A DNA stretch of 64,000 bases from Bolinopsis microptera (lineage: Eukaryota > Ctenophora > Tentaculata > Lobata > Bolinopsidae): NCBI RefSeq assembly GCF_026151205.1, contig NC_087072.1, positions 5,752,084 through 5,816,083 on the forward strand, given 5' to 3'. The position numbers and the translations under genes are program-made. The notes under the pieces are model-generated. The model had not been told where the DNA came from, ran no database searches, and saw only the letters and a program-made list of their open reading frames with translations. This document shows positions 28,201-40,200 of this stretch, piece after piece (positions within the stretch are counted from its first letter, which is position 1; each line of letters opens with the position of its first letter).

Positions 28201-31200
28201 TAAAACGTTGAAAATAAAGGAGGTCGCTGGTCAGTCGTTGCTATATATATAACTATAAGTAGAGGGAATATTGACAGTGCGATCTCTGATATATGACGAG
28301 GAGGTTAGGTTGCTTCCTCTTGGCAGAATAATCAGAGGTCTTGCAGTTCCATGTGCTAATCCTTATAGATATATAAGACGGCGAGACATATCATAATTCA
28401 ATCTTATAATTTTATAAATTATATCGTTGTATCTTGACACCACTTTAGAGTTAAACGGTTTGTTGCTGGTTATTATAAAATTAGTTTTTGGTTGGTTAAT
28501 GTCAGTTACTATCATTAAGATACATTATTCGAGGACTGTCTCGATCAGTCATTTTATACAGGTCTGAACTCTGCTATTTACAACTTAGTTTAGGATATTA
28601 ATCACACTCAACTTTATTGATTAAATTTGGGTTGTCTGGCGAACCATTTTCTCTTAAGATCTCCAAATAAAATTGTATAGTATGGCAAACAAAATTGAAA
28701 CTGAAAATTTAAAAATGTAATGCCCAACGAAAACGATGTGAACTTGGTATACATGGCTACATGAAGAATAAAGATGTTCAATTACAATTTGTTAGATCAA
28801 AATTTGGACAATCAAAGAAGTTATAAAAATTAGATTGAAATATTAAATCAAATATTATCAACCAACGAAGCGTGGCATTGACTATTACATTGCATAACAA
28901 AAAATTGAATGATGAAAAATAAAAAAAATGATAAAAATAGGTTGCAGCTTGGTGACTGATTGGTTTTTCGTGGGGCTAGATGCGCAGGGACAATGTATTG
29001 GCGGTATTGCTAGTAGTCAAAATATACACTGTGGATATTGGCAAGAAAGATACATTATTAGAAAGAGTCTTTACAAAAGAGGGGGTTTGGGACTCATTCA
29101 CATCTTCTGAACGTATTCTATGAATAACAAAATGAACCGCTGGCGCTGGGTATCTCACAAATATCGCTTAAACTGATTTTATGACTTGATTCAAATTCCC
29201 CGTCCAATTAGATCTAATATTTGTGTAAGTTCGTGCTAATAACATCATAAACACGCTAATTATTGTTAATAGCCTACTGTAAAACTTCAATAATGACGAA
29301 AATTTAATAACCTTTTGATTTATACTACGATATCAAGATAATTGTCTCTAATGACATTTTGCGATCTTATTTGATACGGAAATTTTATTGACGGAAAATG
29401 TTTGGTTCCGACCAAAACATTGCAATTAGGTATGTAGATAAATGATTTTTTATGGATATTATTATTAAACCAGCGAATAAATATTACCATAAATTATGCA
29501 GAAAGAATAAAGATACATCGATAACCAAAGTTACCTAATTTGTCTAGCAGTTTAAATGACCGACAAATCAATTAAAGACTACCTGGATATAGAATTTAAA
29601 GAGTATTTCTTTGGAAAAGCTATTAGAAATAAGAGGCCAACTTTCTCGGCTGAGCTAAAGACAGGTTCAGGATAGAACACTTTGAAAATACAATATAAGA
29701 AATTTTCATATTCTAAACTTTGGACAGTCTAATTTTCTTAACAATTCAAAAGACTTTACAATTACAGCACAGAAGCTTAAACCGTATAGTATAGTATAGT
29801 AGTAACCGTATAGTTTAGTTTAGTAGTAGTACTGGAATGAGAATATGGGTAACGGACAACTTCACTCAATTCGACACCGTTCCCACACAGTTAGCAGGGC
29901 ACCCAATCAGCTTAATTGGGTACCCAATCAGCCTAAATCCCAACACGACAACTTTACCCATCCCATAATATAAGTATTTAATTGTTCAGACACAGCTATA
30001 GATTAACCTGTAGTAGAACCACGTGACACAGCTATAGATTAACCTGCAGTAGAACCACGTGACACAGCTATAGATTAACCTGCAGTAGAACCACGTGACA
30101 CAGCTATAGATTAACCTGCAGTAGAACCACGTGACACAGCTATAGATTAACCTGCAGTAGAACCACGTGACACAGCTATAGATTAACCTGCAGTAGAACC
30201 ACGTGACACAGCTATAGATTAACCTGCAGTAGAACCACGTGACACAGCTATAGATTAACCTGCAGTAGAACCACGTGACACAGCTATAGATTAACCTGCA
30301 GTAGAACCACGTGACACAGCTATAGATTAACCTGCAGTAGAACCACGTGACACGTGATAGTAGCTATTAATTTAGCTGCTGGGAATATGGTTCAGTGTTG
30401 TGTTTTGATTGGATTGACAAAAACGCGGGCATTTTATTTGGCACTGAAGCAAGGTTAGAATGTAGTAGGAAAACTGTGGGTGCAAATAAGCTTGACACAC
30501 GTTGCATTTAGCACAGTGTTGTCAGAGTTTTGGCTTGCCAGGTAAAATCCAATAAAATTATAATCTGGAGTAAAATCTGGATATAGGACACTAGGGCGTA
30601 GAACACAAGGGCGGTAGACGCAAGAACATAGGACACGAGGGCGTATGACACAAGGGAGTTACCTTCCCAAAAGGGTGTACACAAGGCCGAATCACATGAT
30701 TCATTTTAGCATCGACACGCATCGGAACCAAAACCGTCCTGCGATATTCTGAAGACCAAGTTTGTCACATGAACATCTAGGCAGTGTTTAATTGGTCTAA
30801 GCACGTTACCAAATCTGCTGCTGAGTTGGCTGAGACATTTAAGGAAAATCTCTCAATTTTTGGCTCGTAAATCTGGGTGATTATTTGTCACATCACTATG
30901 TTTCGTTTCAAATTTAGATGTGAGTAGATCCAATTCTTCGAGCTAAGTTTTACGTCAACCTGGCTGTTGAGAACATTAAAAAACCCGTTTGTCTATGTTA
31001 AAGTGATTCATGTGATTCGCCCTTTTAAGAAAGTACCGCCCTTGCGCCCTACGCCCTCGTGGGGTCCGGGACTCTACGGTGTAAGACTCTACGGCGTGAG
31101 ACTCTACGGCGGGTCAGGGTTAGGGTTTGGGTAAGACTGTTATCATAGTGGCGGCTAAACAGTGTTATTTACACTGATAAGCTAGGAAAATTTCGGAGAA

Positions 31201-34200
31201 AGTGCAGCCATTTAAACAGGCTTGTTTCATTGTTTTAACTTTTAAGGGGGTATACACCAAAACAGGGGTTTGTGTCTTTGAGAAGTATATGTATCAGATA
31301 ACGATTAACGATGATAGAGCTGCTATGAACTTTGCATGAACTCCCGATCCAGCGACCCAGGAGAACATTAAGCCATCAAACGCAACCATCTGCATTGACA
31401 GTCTGTCCGTGATCGCAGACTGACTGACTTGCAACATTGGAAAGGCAGACTTGTCATCCAATGGATTCAAACAACAAAATACAATTTAATGAGATGGCTG
31501 ACAAATTTGTCAATGATGTTGACCAGAACAGATATGTAGCTGTGTCCCGTTTTCTTGCAACACAGAAACGGCCTGCATTATATTAATATTAATGAGATCA
31601 GGGCCGGGGTCCTCCCCCAAAACATCCAGCCGTCTTACAAATAATGAACTTTTGCCTCTGCGAGAAGAGAGAAATATTGAAACAACAAGAGGCTGCGATC
31701 TTGGCAAATAATGAACGTGAACTGGAGATGTTTCCTTAATGCCGACTACATAGCAGCAACAGCAAGTGCGTTGTTAGACGCCACTCACACTGCCAAGGCT
31801 AAGAAGAGGGATGTAATTGTTAAATAGTATTAGTTATTAGTTACCTTCATTAATGAATTGGTTAAACATCGATACATAATACATATTTAACCACATATTA
31901 CATAGCCGAATCATTGTTTATAAATAATAATCAACATGGCCTGTCGAATACAACACTGAATATTGATAACCAGAGTCTAGTCGTCTGCGCCCACTTAATT
32001 GTTATCCAAATATGATGACGATTGTGTTGCGGTGACGTGTGTGTACTTTATCATATGTTTATAATAATGTTAATAATAATGTTTATAATAATGTTTATAA
32101 TAATGTTTATAATAATGTCTAACCGTCATGAGTTTCAATATTCATATCACTCTCAGGAATACAAGTTTTTTGACGGTTTGGTTCTAAGTGAGAAGGGGAA
32201 TAAGAAAGTGTGGAGCAACGTTTTTCCGGATACCTTACCTGCCGTGCTAGCCCTGGAAAAATCCTATGGCGAACAGAGAGAATCTCAGGCAGCGGGTATG
32301 TGATATTGTTCTGACACGTGACAGGGGATATGTGATATTGTTCTGACACGTGACAGCGGGTATGTGATATTGTTCTGACACGTGACAGCGGGTATGTGAT
32401 ATTGTTCTGACACGTGACAGCGGGTATGTGATATTGTTCTGACACGTGACAGCGGGTATGTGATATTGTTCTGACACGTGACAGCGGGTATTTGATATTG
32501 TTCTGACACGTGACAGCGGGTATGTGATATTGTTCTGACACGTGACAGCGGGTATTTGATATTGTTCTGACACGTGACAGCGGGTATGTGATATTGTTCT
32601 GACACGTGACAGCGGATATGTGATATTGTTCTGACACGTGACAGCGGGTATGTGATATTGTTCTGACACGTGACAGCGGGTATGTGATATTGTTCTGACA
32701 CGTGACAGCGGGTATGTGATATTGTTCTGACACGTGACAGCGGGTATGTGATATTGTTCTGACACGTGACAGCGTTTGACCGAGCAGCTTCCAACATTGA
32801 CAAACCCAAAATCGCTTTCAAATGCCAAACAAATGTTGCTTACCAGTATCAAGATCTAAAATTAATTTAAGTAGCCCTTTGGAGACCACCCACTGGGATA
32901 AAGATTTGGTTCAACTTAAGCCGTTAAATATGGAGAATATGTTTGTTAAGCTTTATAGCACGGCAGCTGGAACCTGGCCGCTAAAAGCCTTAAATTCCTA
33001 TTAAATTGTATTAAAAGCTTTTAACGGCTGTGTTTATATGGTTTAATCATTAATATTTGTATGGTAATATCTTTGATCTAATAAATCCTAGATAGAGCAT
33101 AAATTTTAAAGCAGCTGTGTGGATGTTCACTTGATTTAAATCATACTAAAACTAAAATAACTTAAAACAGGTGAGGACAGTTCAAGTGAGAGTGCAGGAA
33201 GTTTCACGCTACTCTTCGAGAGTTCACTCAGTCAGGATGTTACTCAGTACTCTCAAAATCCTGCTCTAACCAGTTAGTCGTTATTTGTTAATTCTTTAAT
33301 CGATAAAAAAGGAGATCAGATATAAACCTGTTAAACAGATTTGCGAAACAGCGCCCACGTCAGAGTAACTCTTCAAAAAATATCATATCGAAATTTAAAG
33401 ACTAAAGCAAAGTACTTTATAAATATAACATTAAAAGCTAGCTACTAGTATAAACTAGCACACAGTACAAACATATTAACTTATGTCATTATCGTAATAA
33501 TTTATAATTTCATAGTTTTAATATCCTTTGTTTTAAAGTTGGTGAGGTTAATTTGTCTCTAGCTCTATCATTTAAGCATCTTTCAAATGAGGTGACTTCA
33601 AATATTGTAAAACTGTCAGATGACGCTTTAACTAAATTGTATCAATCGCCGTTAGTTTCACACCCAACTTAAATCGTAAATGGCTTCAGAAACTCAAGTG
33701 CAAGAATCGAGCACTACCGCTTCCGAGAGCTCACAGCCAAGTAACAGCAGTGATCCACTCTACTGCTCCCTGGGGAGAGTGTTCCAGAAATTCGTGGACA
33801 AACAGGCCTTCCTTCAACGTTTCTCAGGAATGTAAGAATTAAGAATGTTTGTAATCATTGTATTTTACCACTATCTTCAACTTCATTTGAAGTTGAAGAT
33901 AGTGGTGAATAAAAATAGCCCTATTAAAAGGCACGGTGTAGTTAATATTGTCACACTATGAAATCATATAAACCCTTGATGGTTAGGATAATCATCTCAT
34001 CCTTTAGACAAACTTAGTCAAATAACGATTTCTTAATCAGGTGATAAGATATCGCCTAAATAGGGCCAGCACGGAAACTATGGGTCAGAACTTGTTAACT
34101 TGCTAGGTTAAATAGATGAGATGCCAAAATTAAGCCACTAATGTCGAAAACGTTATTTCAACTTCAAATGAACATGGCCATAAAGTGTTTTATATTTTTG

Positions 34201-37200
34201 TTTGTTATTTGGATGGAGTACCAATTTTCAATTTTGAGCTATCAGAAACTGTGACACGTACAGTTAAGTGTCTGGTGAATGTCTGTTCAACAGATGCTGA
34301 TGAAGCAATTAATTATTAAAGATGTCTGGTATTCAGCGTATCACATGAGTACTGATTGTATGCTAACTAGACACACGTTATATATATTGTCTGGTATGCA
34401 GCATGTCACATGAGTACTGATTGTATGCTAACTCGACACACGGGCTCCCATCAACAAGCAATCTGAACTGTGATGATCTGATCCGTGGTATCAAGGCTCA
34501 CTCGACGTTTTCACTGACTCATTATACCTCATTACCTCATTTATTGGGCTCATGTAAACTGAATGAGCTTACTCTAAGTACCCTATCAGACTCAATTAGC
34601 CAGTCCTTGCCCCTCATCGAGATTCCAGTATCCAGGTTAAAAGAGGTACTGAGATCCCAAATAAATATCAACATTCACTTCTATCTCTCTCCAACTGTAC
34701 TAACTACAACTTTACATCCTACTCACTGTCCAAATCCCTCAACCCTACTATCACACATTATTTCTCTCATCATGAATTCAACGTCCGCTTTGAGCAGTGA
34801 TTACTTTTACAACCAGTTGACGGAACTAGCAGCACAACAGAACAGGAAGAGCAGATCCAGCTCCAACCATCCCTCCTCTGAAGACAAACCCTCCAGAACA
34901 CAATCTAACTCTGACGAAGAAGTTCTGTCCGTTCCTGATCAGAACTGCAGAGAGGTTATGAACACAGACCACCCCTTCCTAAAGTACGCTGTGAAGCTGG
35001 GCTACGAGCTGGAGCTGGCACAAGATGCTTTATCCCGTCTAGGAGCCTCTGCTTCAACAGATTCCCTACTGAAGGCGGTGTTGTACAGCTACGCAGCCTT
35101 GAATCCTATCAGGAAGAATAGAAACAACAGGAGACACTACAATAATTATAACAACAATTATAACAACAACAACAGATCCTACCACAACCACCATCACAAC
35201 AATCAGTACATGAGCAACGGCAAGCCCTTCCCATCCTATATGATCACCAGAGACAGTTACCAGCGGTTCAACGGTCACCACCCTGAACTCGCAGCCCTCA
35301 AATCAGCTCTCAGTCAGGGTCCCATCACCCTCCCTCAGAACATGAAACCCATCAGTCCTCCCAACGCTCATAATAATGGTGTCTTCACATCACAGAACAA
35401 CGAACCCTACGAATTGAATGTCACCGATGCCATCTTCGAACCCTTCGCTTACTCTCTAGAGTCATCTCCTGATAGTCTCTCACTCAGCGAGTTCTCGTAG
35501 ACTGAGTGAACAGTACCTAGTCCTATCTTCTACGTGTATAGAACTTCATTTGTATTATTTAAGCGCGAAAGTTTGACGAAGGAATCTTTGTTTTAGCATG
35601 TGCAATTTGTAAATAGTTTGGGAATTTTCTTTTTATCGATGAAAATTGATTGCTTTATTGAGTAAATGTTTTGAAGAACCGAGTAAAAATAACAGGTAAA
35701 AGGGAACAACAAGAGTGAGTGCAGTATAAGAGGAAGGGGGGCGCAGTATAAAATTACCTCTAAAATGTTCAATCAAGAATAAATTAATAATTGGTCCATT
35801 CCCTCAGATTAACCGACGTGATGATAGAAAACAATGTGAAAGTGTTGCTATCCCGAGTTCTACTGAGTACGGGTGATACTCTGCTCCCTCACCTGGGCAG
35901 CATCTCTGAAGTGTGGGTGGGGTGGCTTGTGTCACGTGGTGTGGTGGATAACCTGACAGAGGAGGTACTGCAGATCTGCTTCAACCACCAGATTATTATC
36001 AATGTTAGTATACAATGTTAGTCGATAGCGAATTGTACTGTGCAAAGTACTCGCATGAGTAGAAGCGATATACAAATGAAACGCGAAGATCAACGAACAT
36101 ACAGTTTTACGAAATAAGAAACAATATCGATTATTAATACAAACGCTGACGATCGATTTGTTTGCTATTTCATGAAACTTTACCTTCGTTAATCTTCGCG
36201 TTTCATTAGTATCAATGTGAATTATGAGTTTGTGATATAGTCTTATACTGGACGCAGTTAAATTACTATTTAGTGAGAAATATAAAATATGAAGAGAAAA
36301 TGGGCGATTAGGTTTGGCCTCTATACGGCCTCTATACGGCCTCTATACGGCCACTATACGGCCTCTATACGGCCTCTATATGGCCTTTATACGGCCTCTA
36401 TATGGCCACTATACGGCCTTTATACGGCCTCTATACGTGTAGGGGCCATATTATATAGAGGCCGTTTAAAGGCCATATAGAGGCCGTATAGAGGCCGTAT
36501 AGTGGCCGTATAGAGGCCAAACCTAATCGCCCATTTTCCCAATATGAAAATCTCTTAGTTTAAATAATTGGTTAAATCGAAGCATTACTGAACGAATATA
36601 GTGACATTTTATACTCCTCTTGTTTTATGTGTTGTGAGTGCTGACAATAACCTACGCACGTACAAAAATATCACTTGTGTTTTGGCCTTTCTTTTTTTGT
36701 ACTATATTGTGTGGTCAGTAGATAAATCAAATGGCTGGATTGTTTGCAAAAATTAAGAATAATCTAATGAACTCAACATGCACTGCAAGATAATGGAGAA
36801 ATTTATTATCAAAAATTTGAGATGATATTGGAATGGCATTACTGCAAATATAGCGAAAGCAAAAATGTATCCGTGGACAAATCAATGTTAGTTTGGGGTT
36901 CTGGCTATGGCATGAATAGGATATCGGGACTGTTAAAATCAGGTGGTAATAAAGTGATAATTGCTACATCTTATTTATTGATTATAAGTATCTAAAATCC
37001 ACGAGCGACTCATCACTTTATCACTTAAATACAATGACCTGGAAGTATAGACAAATGACCTGTAATAACACCATTGTCCCAGGACAGGATGACGTGTTCA
37101 GATCTCCTGGTGCTCCTGCTAACTCAGTGCACTGTAGACACCCCCATCTCTAACGACCTAATAGGTCTCTCCAGCCACCTCCTCTCGGTGTGGTCCTGCT

Positions 37201-40200
37201 CTCCCATAGACATCAGTGTCTTCTCCCCCCACCTCCTCCTCACCAACAGCACTACCAGTAAGAACGCCTGCAGATCCCTCAAACTCCTCCTCGACTCCTC
37301 CTGTGTCCTGATGTGTGGAGACAAACTGTTTGACCCTCTGATCCAGCTAGTGAAGATGTCTCAGAAGAAGGTGTACGGACCAGCTGCAGTTGTGCTGGGA
37401 CTGCTGCTCTCCTGGATCAAGCGCAACTGTGCTCAACTCTACCCGGAGTCTGTTAACTTGTTGAATGATCTGTGTCTTGCTCTCTTCAGGGACCAGGTCC
37501 AGCTCCTTAAGTTCATATCTGTAGTTCATGCTGTTAGTAAAGGTCACTCGGAAACAGCTACGCGCTTTCAAGGACAACTAATGGATAATCTGAGCAGGAT
37601 ATACGGGAAACCCAAGTCACTTGTGATAGAGACCCTGAGTATGTCGGGGGAGGAGAGAAGTGTGGTGGTGGCTCTAGAGAAGAGTGGACTGGAGAAACTG
37701 ATGAGAGATACTGATATTCAGATTACAGTGGCTAATGCTCTTATCAAATCAGCTGACTCCATCAGCAGTGATCAGGTTCGTTGTTATATCTATTGCTCAT
37801 TAATATCTGTATTAACATAAATCGACCGGAACCGTTTTAGGGACTGGTAAAAGTGCCGGGAGGGTGTCTTAAACCGGGACTGGGATTAAAACCTGGGCCA
37901 GGATTTTTGAGCTGCTAAAATTCAACTACCAATCAAGGACAAACATAGACTGCGGCTTGTGCGGAAAGCGATTTTTAATTTTGTCCGCACACCGCGACAA
38001 ATCGCGATTACCTCATTTTCCGCAACAAGTACCTATCTCTAATCGCAGTTTTCATTGAAATTATTTTATTAGAATATCCCTACACCATACGTATCATATG
38101 ACAAAAATCTGATCATTTTGCAATGCAATTTTTAATCAGACAAAAATATTTCCAAAATATTTCTAAAGTACACTCTAATACTTTTGTTGAGTAGTTACTA
38201 GTTCCTCTTCGTAACAATTTATTATATATCAGAATTTCCAGTTGCTATGAGTATGAAAAATTTCCTGGCACCAGCAGGCAACTATTTAGTCAACTGTTCA
38301 GCTAACAGAAGTGATATTTCTACCAAGTTATCATAATTTTACCTTTTAGAGAATAAGGTGCAGGCCTTGTGACGTAACTGATAGAATTGAAGAATATAAA
38401 AGTGACAACAAAATTTGACCATGTGTAATACAATGGGTTATTAAATAGTGCACAGGATAATCTGCGCCATCACAGTGCTGACAAGCACGACCGTGGGTTT
38501 AAAATGAAAAGTGGTAAACAAAATTTTGGTTGTCGCGGTTATTCGGGGCGCGGTAATTCGTAGCGTTACTGTACTAAGAATGTAAACTGTGTGCTATTTC
38601 ATTTAATAAAGTATTTGACATTTCAAAATCCATGGTTTTTTTTCGTTGATTTTTACGAGACGTTTTTCAAAAAGTGTTTATTTAAATCCCGGCTTAGTGT
38701 CGGCCAAATGGCCGATATTGACCGGGATTGGAACTAAGGCGGGGTTCCGGTCGATTCTTGTCCAATGTACATATACTGCCAAATTGACAGGAAGAAATTC
38801 CATCCCCTGTTTTTATCCAGACCACATTTTTGTGTATTTACTGTCCTATTAAAAATGTTAGGTTTAACAGCTGTCGAAAATATTATAATTTCCTTTCAGA
38901 TGTTATCTATTTTGGAGGACATGAAGAAAATCATCGGCACTTCAGGAGAAGAATGTAAAAAATTGCTCCTAAGCTTCACTATCAAGTGTTATGAAAAGTC
39001 CTCAAACACGATCATCACAGAAAATTGCATTCCCATCCTTATTCGAGCTGTTTGTGACAAAGACCTCCGCCAGATTGCAGTAGAATTTTGGTACTCAACT
39101 TTGCCAACTACTGTTAAAAACCGTTTCGAGAAGCTTGTGTCACTCTACTCCTTTGAGGTTGATGACGTTTTCCTGAGATCTGTTGCAATAATTCTTTTAT
39201 CACTCGGTGAATTATCCTCATCATATCAAAGCCCACTTTATCTCAAGCCTCTAGCAACAGACCTATCATGGCAAGATCAGGATATATCTGGTACATTTAA
39301 CTTTGAACAAAAGCAGCGAGGCAAAGTTCGGGCCACTCAGAAAGTTTTCCAGTTTTCTCAGACACAAGCCGACCAGTTCAGTCGTGGTCACAACACAAAA
39401 TCTGTGATGCAGACTCCCAGAGGATTCCTATCACGAGGATCTGGTGGGTCTCAGAGGGCATTGTCCTACAGCGAGTTAACTACAGCAAGGATGAGAGCTG
39501 AGAGACGTCAGCAGTCTCAGCAAGCTCGCAGCAAGGCTATCCATCTAGTGAGGAATTACCGAGCTGGAGAGCTCCCTGACATTCAGATCACCTACCAAGA
39601 TCTGATCAGACCTATGGGTGCTATCGCTAACATCTCTGAGAAATTCGCTTCCTTTACCCTACAAGCTCTTCTGGAAGATGAAGATAAACTTGATCTACAG
39701 GGCGGTATTTTATTGATCTTGAGAACAACCTCTAACCAGGGTCTCGCGAAGTTCTGTATTGAACTTTGTGTCAAGCAGTCCTACGTTGCTGATGATGCTG
39801 CCTCTCTTGCTATTCGTCACCATCAGTATAGCTTGGGAGTCCTCTGGACTGAGGAAGCAATCACTAAATGTGGTAAAGATGAGAGGGGTTGGGGTGAGCT
39901 GTGCAGCATATACGGAGCAATCGGGGATCACGATGCTATACTCGGCATCAGGAAACACGAGATGAGTACAGAACCAGGATTGCTAGAAGCTATCACAGCA
40001 ATGTCTCTAAAGAACTTTAGTTTAGCTGCTCAGAGATTCAAGGATCTTGGCGGTCCACCTCAAACTGATATGCTGGACTGCATGTTAAACCTATGTCAGT
40101 GGAATGAGTTGGATGATCACCTAGAGGATCTTCCACCCTCTTCCTTCTCCGCTCGAATCCAACTATCCAGCATGTCCCACGCTACTGAAACCTTCTCACT

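Larger units (their letters stand above)
28094..32156. other. PRKDC intron with satellites and a MITE-like element
   Basis: It contains the 36-bp satellite (29989-30348), an inverted-repeat element (30589-31061), a 12-bp TAATAATGTTTA repeat (32055-32117) and short coding-like scraps at 31460-31720 (FNEMADKFVNDVDQNRYVAVS) that are broken by stops. No gene is supported. Confidence 0.5.

Noticed and set aside
32119-32852. Three long minus-strand open frames (about 180-200 codons) over the 32-bp satellite
   Set aside because: The unit is 32 bases, so all three frames cycle through the same repeat and stay open. The peptides (repeated SEQYHIPAVTCQNN) are artefacts of the satellite.
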